Below, one piece after another: positions 11,910-24,489 of a DNA stretch of 64,000 nucleotides (its first letter is position 1; every line of letters starts with the position of its first letter). The DNA comes from Anaeramoeba flamelloides (Eukaryota; Metamonada; Anaeramoebidae). The stretch lies in contig JANTQA010000048.1 of the NCBI GenBank assembly GCA_027625915.1, forward strand, positions 5,332,001 to 5,396,000, written 5' to 3'. The position numbers and the translations under genes were made by a program. Under the pieces are notes generated by a model, which saw only the letters and a program-made list of their open reading frames with translations, made no database searches and was not told the origin of the DNA.

Positions 11910-14900
11910 ATGGAAAATATCCGTGTTAGGTGGGCACTTAGGGGAACTTATAAAAAACTTCGAAAGCTTTGGGACGAGTATTTAAAACTATCTAAAAAGG
12001 GGTAACTTCAGTTTTAATGTCAAATTCAACAACACAGCTTTTCTTAATAACAAAACTTTAAATTTTTTTTTTAATATTTCTCTTTTTTCTTCATTTAAAA
12101 GTGAAAGGAAAACTGCTTCAAACAAACTTACAACATTTTTAGATACCTTTCAACAATCCTATAACGAATGGGCACAAAAGCAAAACTCTATCCCACTCGA
12201 TATAATTATTGGTGATTGTACAGAGGTTCTCAAAGAAATAATTGATGTTGTTGATCGGTAAATAATTTATTTTTAATTTGTTTTTTTTTTTTTTTTTTTT
12301 TTTTTCTGTCTTTTGGCTTTCTTCTTTTTTAAAAAAAATTGATAAAAAAAGAATTTACATTCAAACAACCCGAACTTTTCTCTCAAAAAACTCTTATTTT
12401 CATTCTTTTTTAACATCTACCAAAAAAAAAAAATCAAAACAAATTCTTTTTACAAATTTCCTTTGGTTACCTTTAAAATTGAAAAAGAAATTCGAAAGAA
12501 ATCGACACAGAAAAAGAAAAAGATAAAGATAAAGAGAAAGAAAAAGAAAAAAAAAAAGAAAAGGACAATAATTTTCAATCATTGACACAAATTACAAAAG
12601 ATTTGATTGAAAAATCCTTAAATGTGATTGAATTAATTTTAAGTGACGAAAGATACCATAAGGTTATTAGAGACACACCAATTTTGTTGTCTCGGTTTCT
12701 GGGTTTATTATCGCATCTAAAAAATGTGGAGTCTCAAAGGATCTTGATTCGAATTATTGGCGGTATGAGTAACTCAGTAGAATCCTCATTAGCCATCGGC
12801 AAATTGGATGGATTTAAAAAAATAGCTGGCCTATTAGAAAATGATAAAAGGCTAACTAAAGACGTGGTTCTTGCGTTATCAAAGTTTATCAAAATAAGGA
12901 ATGACGAAGAAAACAGATTATTGAATCAACTAGAAAATGAAGAACTAACGAATGAAAGTCTTGACAATGATCACTCCTTACCAGAAAAATTTGGAAGAGC
13001 AGTTTGGAGTGTTGGTAACTTTTTAGTTTCTGAAATTGAGAAATTAATTGTATCAGAAAATAACTCTGTTGATGAATACCAAATCGATGAGCAAAACAAT
13101 TTTGACAAAAATGTTATAAAACCAAAGATTATTTCACAACAGCAAACAAAATCAACAAGAGCACCAAACTATCCGCCATCCCATTTTCATCTTCAATCGG
13201 AAATTGAATATATTAATAAAAAAAAATTATTTCTGAAAAAGGAAAATAAAGAAATTACCGAGAAAGCGGGATTAGAAATTCTTGAAGAAAATTATAATTT
13301 AGGTGTTGACGATGAATTACCACAAAATAATGAAAACAATAATGATAAAAAAAATGAAAATGAAAATGAAAATGAAAATGAAAAGGAAAAAGAAAAAGAA
13401 ATGGACAAGGAAAAGGAAAACAAAAAGGAAAAAGAAAACAAAAAGGAAAAAGAAAACAAAAAGGAAAAAGAAAACAAAAAGGAAAAGGAAAGCAAAAAGG
13501 AAAAGGAAAGCAAAAAGGAAAAGGAAAATAAAAAGGAAAAAGAAAATAAAAAGGAAAAAGAAAACAAAAAGGAAAAAGAAATGGAAAACGAAAAATCTGA
13601 AAATAACAAAGATCAACAAAAACAAAAACAAGAAAAACAATCCATGGCTGGAGAAAAAGAAGATGATGATTACGACAACGAAACGAAAAAACAAATAACC
13701 GAAGAAGAAATTGTTAAGGAATTTATGTTAGTCCAGGGAGCATTAAAATCTTTAACTAATTTATTGAAGGAAGCAGCGACTGAAGTTCGATTGGATTTAA
13801 TTGAAACAATTAGCAAATTATTATACCAGAACAGAAAAACCCAAAGGGCATTTTTAGAAATGAACGGATATAAACAATTATTACATGTTTTAGATAAAGT
13901 AGCTGAAATTAAACAGGAAGAAAGAGAACCATTTATTAAAAAAGTTTATGATATTATATTTATATTAACAATTGATGGCACCCAAAACAATAGAATAGGT
14001 AATGTTGATGGTTTAAAACTGATTTATAAATCAATTAAACACGCAACAACAACCCAAGTAAAATATGAAGCAATTAGATGCTTTAAAGACATTTTAGCAA
14101 TAAGGCCATTAAATGTTGTTATTTTTCAAAAATATAACATTTTCGAAAAAATCATAAAATTACTCAAAGAATTTAAAATTAAAAAATTTGAAATTAGGCT
14201 ATTTAAAGAATTATGTTCATTATTGAATATTATTGAATTTCTGTTTTCATATTATAATCCGTTCCCAATAGCAAAAAAATTTCATTTATTATTAAATTAT
14301 TTTACCAATATTAACAATAACCCAGAAAAAAATGAAAACGAAAATACAGAGGGAATTGAAAAAGACCAAGTTCTAGAACAAGAACAATTGCAAGAACAGA
14401 CAAAGGGAAAAGAAAAAGGGAAAGAAAAAGAAAAAGAAAAAGAAAAAGGGAAAGAAAAGGATTATGAAAAAAATGACTTATTTTTAGAATATGAATTAGC
14501 TATTTTGGAATCTACATTTATTTTGTATTCTGATCTTTTTGCAAGAGGAATTATATTTTCGAAAAAATATTCAAAAGATTTAAGTAATTATTTATCAAAA
14601 TCATTTAATTATTTAGTGCAAAAATTATACAATAAATTTTTAAAAAACCAAAAACAAAGGGATAAAGAACTTGGGCTAATTTCAAAAGAAAAACTTTTTA
14701 AAAATTATTCAAAACAAATCCAAAAATTAGAAAACTATTTAGAGTTGATTGGATTATTTATTTCAACTGAGAATTTAACATTTATTGAAACGTTTCGAAA
14801 TAATAACATTTTAGATTCGTTAATATTAATCCTAAAAAGTATTGGGCTTTATGAAGATCATATAGTATCTATTAGCTTATGGATATTTCAAGAGATATCT

Positions 14901-15558
14901 ATTATGGATTACAATAGTTTGATTAGTATTAAAAAATGCATTAATTTAATTTTTGATAACGAAATTTCTTTGGAATTAAAAATTCGAATATGTAATTCAA
15001 TAAAATCGACTTTTTTATCTGAAAAAATCCCACTACATGACAAATATTATTTAAAAAGAAGATTTTTACAATCTGACATTATTGAATTATTATTGGGTGG
15101 TTTAATTAAATTTAAATCCACTTTAATAATTGAAGAAATTTTCAAATTATTTATTTTTTTAATAAACAATTATCCTGATTTTAAAATATTAGTTTCTAAA
15201 AAAATTAGCTATTTAAGATTAACACAATTTTTCATCCAATCAAAATTGGAATTAAATCCTAATTTATATTTATTATTGATTGAATTAACTAGTTTTGATT
15301 CAATATTGGAGGGGACACCATTATTAGGAAAGATAACTAGATTTTCTTTTGTGCCTAGAGAAAACAGAGAAAAGTTTATTCAATATTATTTACAAATTAC
15401 AAATCCTGAAACTAGATTTAAAATAAAACCAATATCTACTCGAAAGGCTACGTACAAAATAAATATTAAAAATATAAATTATTCGGAATTAATTAAAATT
15501 AAAAATAAACAAATTAATACGATGAATGTGTATCAAAAAGATGATGATGACGATAGAA

Positions 15559-15597
<39 letters not shown>

Positions 15598-16320
15598 TAA
15601 ATAATAATAATAACAGCAAAGACAATCATAATGTTACAAGAAATCAAAATAAAAAAAACAAAATAAAAAATAAGAAGGATCAGAATAAGAAAATACAAAA
15701 AAAAAAGAAAAGGAAAAAAAGAAGAAACACTTTAACGAATGACCAATTTCCAACCGATTTTATTACCATTTCTAGAACCTCAAGTTTCACAACAGAATTT
15801 GATGATGACCTTACTATTGATGATCAAATTGAAAATTTAGAAAAATCAATTGAATTTATTAATACTATTGATCAAGACAAATCAACTTTTTCGGATGAAA
15901 TCGATGAATCAATTGAAGAGAATCCTTCTAGTTCTGAAAGTTCATATTTTAATATCTATCAACAATTATTTGATAAAAGAATAAGATTTTTAAATTCTTC
16001 AGCAATTTTTTTTTTACTCAGTAGCCTACCAAAAGAAAAAATTAATTTGAAATCAAAAATTGAATGGAATATCATCTTTCAATTAATAATTTATTTTATC
16101 AAATCCCATCCATTTAATAGATATTTACTCTCGAAAAAATCAGCTATTTATTTATTATTAAACTTTATTAAAGATAATCCTAATTTATTAAATTTTACTT
16201 CAAAAATTATTAATTCCATTGGATTATTTCATATTCGTTCAATTGAAATCAATAATTTATTTCAAATTATTTCAATTTTTGAAAATAACAATCAATTAGA
16301 AAATAATAATAATAATAATC

Positions 16321-16375
<55 letters not shown>

Positions 16376-19300
16376 TAACAATAACAACAACAACAACAAC
16401 AATACAAGACTTCCAAATAAATGTTTACAAATTATTAATTCAATTGCTAAAAAATTTGCTCCAAGTGAATTTTTTTATTTTTCTGGTGATTATTCCTTTT
16501 TAAAATTAAAACCATTTACAAAATTCCCTAGTAATAAAAATGGATTTACTTTTAGTTGTTGGCTTAAGATTTCACCAAGTAACCAAAAAAAAAATGGCTT
16601 ATTAAGTTTTCATAATCAAAATAATAAAGTCATTTTCCAATTATATTTTCAAAAGATATCTCCAAATAAATTAACGAAAAAATCAAAGCAAACAAATTCT
16701 AATTCTTCTTTGCTGAATCAAGAAAATGATAATTTTAATACGAATGTCAATATTAATCAAAAAAAGAGAAAAACTAAATATAATTATAAATATATAATGA
16801 AAAAAAAAAAAAAAACCTTCAAGGAAGAAAAATATTCTTTATCGATCGAATCTATTGGCAAACTTCGAGGGATTAGTAAAGTAAACATTTTTGATACCTT
16901 TTTTTTCATGCTTAAAAAAGGATGGCACCATTTGATTTTCACTCAAAAAAAAAATTCAGTTTCTTTATACATTAACGGAAATCATATCCAAACAATTAAC
17001 GACATCGAGTATTTTAAAAACGTTTCAAAGGATAAAAAGCTTTATCCATATATTGGGTGTATGATTGAAAACAGAAAAATAGGACAAACGAATAATCCAA
17101 ATAAAAAAGAGCAAATACAAAATCTCTCCGTAAGGGCACATTCCTTTTTTAATGGCAAAATGAGTAAAATTTCATTTTTTGAAGGTTGTATTGACTCCAA
17201 CTTTTCTTATCAATTGTTGAGAAGCGAAATAGATGAAGAAAAGAATGTGAAAGATTTTGGTATTGAAAATAAATTATTTTGTTTGATAAAGCCATCAATG
17301 TTTTGTAATTATATTAAAAACGAAAAAAAGAGAAAAAGAGAAAAAAAACTCGAAAGGAAAAATGAACAAGAACTTTTGGAAAGAGGAAAAAAAGATCAAA
17401 AGGAAAAAGGAACAGAAACAGAAACAGAAACAGAAACAGAAACAGAAACAGAAAAAGACAAAGACAAAGACAAAGGGAAAGAAAAGGAAACAGAAAAAGG
17501 GAACGAAAAGGAAAATGAAAAAGAAAAAGAAAAAGAAAAAGAAAAAGAAAAAGAAAAGGAAAATGAAAATGAAAAAAAAAAAGAAAAAAAAAAAAAAAAA
17601 GAAAAAGAAAAAAAAAAAGAAAAAGAAAATGAAAAAGAAGAGCAAAAAGAAAATAAGGATCTTGAAAAAAATAATAAAAATGAAAAAGAAAACAATAATG
17701 AAAAAGAAAACTCTAATGAAAAAAACGATATTGAAGAAAAAAAAAAAAAATTAAATAAAAAAAATTTAAATTCCATTAACAAATTTAATAAATTAAAAAA
17801 GAATTTCATTTATTTAAATTCCATCCTGACAACAAACAGTCAAAACATAGAAAGCATTCGTAACGGTTATGATAAGGACAGCAGTGATAGCGATAACGAA
17901 AATGAAGAAAATAAAACTGAAAATAATTTTATATTAAATTTGGATAATCAAATTCAAGAATTAATTAAAGACATTGAGGAGCCCATTTGCACATCATCAA
18001 ATGATTTTGAAAAAATTAATGTGAATATCAATGACAATAATGAGAAAGAAAAGGAGAAGGGGAAAAAGGAATTAGATTTCAATAGTCAAATGTTTGGGAA
18101 TTTATATGCCTTTAAAACAAAATCGATGTCTGATGTGATTAATACAATTGGAGGTATTGAGATTTTTTTACCATTTTTAAATTTTGATATCAAAAAGCAA
18201 TATTTGGTCTTACAAATAATTTTTTCCTTGCTACAAAAATCCGATTCAAACGAAAAAAACTTTTTAGCTATTAACGGATATTCGATATTATATCATATCC
18301 TAAGTAAAAGGACTTTAACAAGGGAAATATTTGAAATCTTGTTTCAATTTTCATCGATTGGGCTAATCAAAAATAACCAGCCATTGTTCCAACGATTACC
18401 TGCATTATTTTTGATCAATGACCTATTAAAATTAAGAATTAACGAAAATGTCAGGGGATCGGTATTCCGGATTTATATTCATTATTTAACGCAATCAATC
18501 GACAATTTAAAATTATGGTTTGAGAAGGGGCCCGGGTTAAGTGGAATTCTAGACTTAATCCGTTTATGCCAATTTAAAGATCGATTGTTGCTAATATCCG
18601 TGATCAAAAAAATGTTTCAGTTGTTTACCGAAAAGGAATATAAAATGTTTTTTTCATTTTTGGGATCAGATCGGGACAAATATGTTAAAGTGAAAAAGGA
18701 CATCATTGAATTAGCGTACAAGCAATTGCTAGATGACCCCAACTTTTTAGAGCAATTCAAAAGATATGGCAAGTTGCCCCTAATATTTAGCTTATTAAGC
18801 AATCCCAAAATGCGAACCAGGATTGTGATTATCAAAATAGTCGGCCTATTATTAAATGATTCACGAAGATTTAAAGACCGCTTTATTAAAAATTACGGCT
18901 TCCCCTTAATAATTAGATTTTTGATACAATACCCTCTAACCAAATTACTATGCAAGATTCTTATGAATTTAGGTATTGGCTATTATAACACAAATTATCA
19001 AAATTTGACCAAAAGAGAAAAAAATGATTTGGAAAAAAAAAAATCAGTTAACCAAAGCCAATTATCGCAAGGCATATCCGAAAAGGACAAAAAAAAAATA
19101 TTATCGAAAGTGGTTTTGACTACCTTTGAAACGAGCGAAATTGAAACGAGTGAAGACGATCAGAGTGAAAAGATCGTTGAAAAGCAAAACAAAAAGGATT
19201 ATTCAAAGCAAATTAATTTGAAGCCGATCAATAGCAAGGCGAACTTTCAAATTTTAAATAGGAATTTGCAAAGCACAAATCGTAATAGCGTTGGAAATAG

Positions 19301-21314
19301 CCAAAATAATAATAATAATAATAATAGTCCGAATTATATTTCAGATTTAGATACCGAAGAAGATGTGTTAATTGATTTCAATTTAGAAAATGACTTTAAT
19401 AATAAATTAATAAAAACCAATAAGTACCATCCAAATAGCATTGACTACGATGATGAATCATATGAAAATGACTTTTCCGAAGACCATCAAAATCAAAATA
19501 ATAATAAAAAAAAAAAATCAAAAAAGTCTAAAAATGAGAAGGCAAAAGAAAAAAAGCAAGTAATTATTTATATTGACATTTTTAAAATATTATTAAACGA
19601 AATCCGCAAGCTAAATGATCAAAATTTGATGATTTATTGTTTGTTAGATATCAAAAGATTGATGACACCCATTAATTTAGATATTCTTTGGAACGCAAAG
19701 GCTGTTGAATGGTTTTGGGAAATTATTCAGTCTCAAATAGAATTGTTTGAAGGCGATACCGAAAAAATTTATAATGACGAAATATGCCGAAATGCTTTCC
19801 CATTGATTGAAAAATTATTTATTTCCCAATTATTTAAAAAATATCCCCGATTTAATACATATAAAGAATTATTCAAAAATTATTTGTTCTGTAGAGAAAT
19901 ATTGACAATTGTTTTCAATTATTTTGCCAAGAATCCTAAATTTTCTGAAAATGAGTCTTCGAATTATATTTTTAAAAATTTAATCAATTTAACCAAAAAA
20001 ATTATTGATGAAAATTTTAATATCGTGACGCCAAATTTGTCAATTCAAATAATGAATGTAATCAACATGATGGTGTTAAAAAATAGTATGAAAATTAGAT
20101 TATCAATGAAGAATTCTGGTATTTTTGAATTGAGAGACTCTTCTGTATTAAATATTTTAAAAGCTAATTTAGGATTTTGGAAAAAGAAGGGAAAGGAGGA
20201 GGGAGAGGAAAAGGAGGAAAGGAAGGGAAAGGAGGGAAAGAAGGAAAAGAAGGAAAAGAAGGAAAAGAAGGATAGCAACGATAACAAGGAAAAGGGGGGA
20301 AAGGGGGAAAAGGAGGATAAGAAAGATCATAAAAATAAGCGTAAGAAGGAAAATTCGGAAAGCCAAGAAAAAGATGAACAAAATGAACAAAACGGAAATG
20401 CTGAACAAATGCTAATAGACATTGTAAACAAATTCGATTTTGGTGTTGTAGTCGACAACTCCAAATTTATCGATTCACATGGTATTCTATTTTTATTCGG
20501 GCTATTGCATCAAAATATTAAAAAGGCAATTAAAATCGCAATAATTGATATATTGAAAAATGAATTTTGGGTGATCGAAGAAAATAAAAAAATTATTAAC
20601 AAAATAATAAACAACCAAGAAATAATTAATAAAATGTTTGGTAATAGTAACGTAAAAAAAAAATCTTTTAATAAAAATAATGATGTTGATGTTAATGATG
20701 ATGATAAAGATGGTGGTGGTGGTGGTGGTGGTGATGATGATGATAATAACAATAATGATAATGACGATGACAATAATAATGATGTTGATAGTAATGATAA
20801 TGGTGAAGAAAAAGAAAAAGATAATAAAAAAAAAGATAAAGATAACGATTACGAAAATAATAATGATAAAGAAAAAAAGAATAAAAATGAGAATAATAAA
20901 AATGAATCACATTCAAATTTAACTTCAGAGCAATTCCTAAATTGGTATTTTTCAGAAAAAAACGTGAATTCAATTTCCTCAAGCTCGATAAAAAAAATCA
21001 ATAAATTAATAAATTCATTAAAACAATCTAATAATAGACAATTAGACAGAATTAAGCAAAGAAATGAAAAGCGTTTAAAATATTACAACGAAAAATTATT
21101 AAGAAACAGGAACCAATTTAATAAAAATGTGAATGAATATTATGAAAAATTACTCGTTCAAATTCAAAAATTTGAAACACAAGAAAAAAAAAGACAAGAA
21201 AATGAAGATATACATTTTAATAATAGAATTGACAAATGTAAAGAATCCTATATTACAATACTTGAAAATAATTTTCACTTCCCTTGGTCAAAAAATATAA
21301 TTGAAAAGAATTAA
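11910..21314 (+). CDS. Giant BEACH-family-like scaffold lacking PH-BEACH-WD40
   Basis: Three exons fit: 11,910-12,001, 12,102-12,257 and about 12,488-21,314. Together they are 9,075 nt (3,024 residues) with phases that join exactly. The start is the ATG in MENIRVRWALRG; the TTG at 12,582 is internal. BEACH scaffolds of the ALFY/LvsA kind act in autophagy, vacuole and membrane traffic. In order I see an armadillo-like helical N-terminus, a concanavalin-A-like domain at about residues 1,430-1,655 (FTFSCWLKISPS, KGWHHLIF, SVSLYINGNHIQT, FNGKMSKISFFEG), a helical block at about 1,950-2,250 and a C-terminal coiled coil near 2,920-3,003. The chain ends just after ENNFHFPWSK, which resembles the ERG(L/P)W motif preceding PH-BEACH, and TAA follows. 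No BEACH or WD40 exon is seen downstream. KEKE tracts (13,350-13,600; 17,300-17,740; 20,170-20,400) and Asn runs (15,560-15,620; 16,300-16,405) are inserted between domains. The third exon's acceptor (gaaaaag) is not pyrimidine-rich and is the least certain junction. Confidence 0.72.
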
Positions 21315-23500
21315 AATTCTTTATTTTATTTTTTATTTTATTTTATTTTTGTTTTTAGATCATAATTTTTTTTACAAGTAATAAAAATGATAGATTATTT
21401 TTGAATTTATTTTTATATTTTTTTTTTTATTTGTGAAAATATGATTTTCACAAATAAATTTATATATTCGTAATTTTGATTTCAATTCATTGATGCAGTT
21501 TTCAAAATAGTCATTATTATTATAAAATCACTATAAAGTTAAAATAGTGATAATTGTTATAGATAACATGTTTAAAAATTCATCACGATACAACACGAAA
21601 CATTTTCAGAATCCTTTATATTTTTTTTTGAATAAACTTTTCTCTTAAAATTATTTTCTATTTAAGGAAGTAAGTACATTTTACCATTTTTGAAAAATTT
21701 TTAATTGTGGAAACCTAACTGAAAAATATTTTTTGAATGCCACCAGATATTGATATTTTGAAATAAATACACCATTTATTGCTCTATTGGTGAAAAGAAA
21801 ACGAACCCAAATTAATTTAGAGTTGAATCTTTCATATTTTCATTTTTTTTTTGAACAATTTTTTTTGATTAAATTTTTGGATTTATTAAATTTGGTTTTG
21901 GATCTAGAAATGTGTTTATACGAATGATTGAAATTAATCAAAAAGGTAAAATAATAAAATAGAACAGAAAAGGTGTGTTTGAAACAAATATTTTCTTTTT
22001 GAAGACCAAACACGAAAGATCACCATTCCAAATAAATTTTTTGAAATCTAAGAATGAAAAAAAAAAAAATTCAACCCAAATATAGTTTCAAGTATTAGTT
22101 TTCTTTAGCTTCTTAATTTGAATGAACCCAAACAATTTATAACCTTGAATGTCTGGCTCCATTACTATTTATTAATATTGTAAAAAACATTTTTTTGTAA
22201 AATTGTTTTCAGAATTCTTTTTTAAAATATTTTTAATCAACAAATCCAAAATAGAGATTACTATTTCAAAAAATAAAATAAGGGGGTTGAATTCCCAGAA
22301 TCAAAAAACAATTTCAAAAGATTCAACCCAAAATAATTGAAAATTTTGGAATATATTTCAATTGAAAAATGAATTATTTAGAGTTCTAATTTTAATGTAA
22401 AATAAATAATTATTCAAATCAAATGAATTTGTCTAATTAAATCTATATTTCTGAAGAGGAATTTCAAAAAGTATGCTATTCTCTGAACCAAAACCCGAAT
22501 TAGATTAATTAAATGAGAATAGGATTTTTAAATTCATTTGAAAAAAAACTTTTGATATAAAAAGTAATTGGTTTCTCAAAAATTTTATAAACAACAATAT
22601 TCCCAAAAAGAATTCGAAATCTAACCAACATAAAGAATAAGTAATTGTATCAAATGTTACAGATAAGATCATGATATAAATAATTTTTTTTTAATTTTTC
22701 TTGATCAATTCTTTTCATTTTTTTAGATTTCCATTTTTTGGTTGATATGGAAAATTATTACACTTTGATATCGTCAGTTTCGGAATATATTAAAATATAA
22801 ATATATTAGGTTAAATACATGATTTGAAGGATTCAAATCTGCATAAATAAGGTCTCTCAAAATTTTAAAATAATACTTACTTCCTTAAATCCGCTTTTTT
22901 TAACAAAAAAATTTGGTTTCGGGTAAAAAGAGATCTTTTAAAAAAAATTAATTCCTAAAAAAAAAAACTCTTAATGATAAAAATTGAATACTTAATTTTT
23001 TTCAGTTTTTTTTTGTTAATAAAGTTGAAAGAATACCAAAGAACATGAAAGTTTTTGTTGTATTTCCCAACAGGTAATAAAACTTGTTAGTATATTTCTT
23101 GTTTGAATCTATTATCAATATGAAACAAGAATAGAATGAATAAGTTTCAAGGTTACTTGTTCATAAAGAATCTCTGAAATTACTAAAAGTGAGATTTCTT
23201 CTAAATAAATATTATTAGCAAATTTTTTTTTTTCTAATTTGATCCAAAAATCCTAATAAAAAAGGATTTGATCTTTTGACTGAAAATTTCATGGGAAATA
23301 ATGAAATCTTCTAAAAATTATTATTCATTACTCTAAAGTGGACAAATAAAGTTGCACAACGGGGTTAATTGTATCCTTATGTAAATAATTACTTTATTGG
23401 CTTTGGTAAAAAAAATAAATTAGAGTTACTAGTCCCTTAAAAAATCATTTTATTTTCATTCCTGAGAAAAACAATCCCTCTGATACTTTTCAACAAAATA
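21315..23500. other. Intergenic DNA where BEACH exons would be expected
   Basis: No open frame or spliced coding signal is visible on the plus strand. The DNA is uniformly AT-rich. I see no PH, BEACH or WD40 motif. A lone 'actagtcccttaa' near 23,430 matches an end of MITE I. Confidence 0.5.
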
Positions 23501-23956
23501 ATGTTTCAAACTAAAACCTTAGTTTTTGTTTTTCTCCTTGTTGTGTGTTTCACAAAAACTCTCTCAATTGAAAAAAAAACAGATATTACAGGAAAACAAC
23601 AAAATGACCTTGTGGCCAAGAGTACTGAAAATATGGACACAGTAGAGGTAATTCATAATTTAAGTGGTTCACTTATAAATATTGATATCAGCAAAATTCA
23701 AGAAAAAGAAACAGATTTTCGCAAATTACAAACCAACGAAAAACCAAAACAAAAAGGTAACAAAAAGAAAAAGAAAAAGAAAATGAAAAAGAAAAAGAAA
23801 AAGAAAAATGAAACAAAAACAATCAAAAATTCAAAAAAAAAAACAAACGAAAAAAATTGGGACCAACTAACTACCCAAGAAAAAGAATTTTTTATTAACA
23901 AGAGAAAAAAAGAATTTCAAGATTCTTTCGATCGAACTTTCGGGAAAAGAAATTAA
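23501..23956 (+). CDS. Small secreted Lys-rich protein, function unknown
   Basis: The 151-residue frame starts at a true ATG and ends with TAA. Residues 1-22 form a clear signal peptide (hydrophobic LVFVFLLVVCF, then small polar residues). The mature part has an acidic/polar stretch and then a strongly basic KKKKMKKKKKKKN segment near residues 90-105. It ends with a charged, probably helical tail (KEFFINKRKKEFQDSF). It has no cysteine pairs or enzyme motif that I recognise. It stands alone between the BEACH-like gene and the LINE remnant. The basic tract is low complexity, so any similarity over it would be uninformative. It could bind polyanions such as nucleic acid or glycans, but that is a guess from charge. 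Confidence 0.6.
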   Translation: MFQTKTLVFVFLLVVCFTKTLSIEKKTDITGKQQNDLVAKSTENMDTVEVIHNLSGSLINIDISKIQEKETDFRKLQTNEKPKQKGNKKKKKKKMKKKKKKKNETKTIKNSKKKTNEKNWDQLTTQEKEFFINKRKKEFQDSFDRTFGKRN

Positions 23957-24489
23957 GGAAAATCAGAAAAAACTGTTTCCTAACCAATCTGTCCATTTTA
24001 CCTTTTTTAAAGTAGAATTTGTTTCCAGAGTGAAACTGGTTGCTTCCTGGATCACTTCGTCTTCAAATCGAAATATTAAAACAAAAATAAACAATCAAGT
24101 TTTTCTGTTAAATTTTCAAAAATGTAATTGAAAATAGATCAAAATACTTTGTCTTAAACACAAAATATTCTTCAAATTGATCGATTAGAATAATTAAAGA
24201 TGCTTTTTGTTTTGTTTTTAATTTTAAAAACCAATTGTGTTCTATGTTTAGCATTTTTCTTCTTGTTATCTTCAACTGGTGTCCTAATGAAAATCTAATT
24301 TTACCATCAAAAAAATACAGGACTACATCAAAAGATTACAATAAATTAACAAAAATTAATGTCTTAAGGGATTAGCCTCACCATAGATTCTTCTATAATT
24401 ATAGAATGTTGTAATTGGGTGTAAAATATGTTAGTGCTGCATGGTTCTCATTGTTACTGTGACTCTAAAAAATCTATTATATATCTTAT
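23957..24489. other. Intergenic DNA
   Basis: No gene is supported. The stretch ends in a poly-T tract at about 24,507-24,522, which on the minus strand is the A-rich 3' tail of the adjacent LINE remnant. Confidence 0.4.

Noticed and set aside
12278-12526. 82-codon frame in intron 2 of the large gene
   Set aside because: It starts in a T run, without an ATG, and covers the intron plus a K-rich edge of exon 3.
13292-13698. Open frames on both strands over the Lys-Glu tracts of the large gene (also at 17.3-17.8, 20.0-20.9 and 30.3-30.7 kb)
   Set aside because: These are shadows of repetitive codons read in other frames (poly-F/S, poly-K/R, poly-L).
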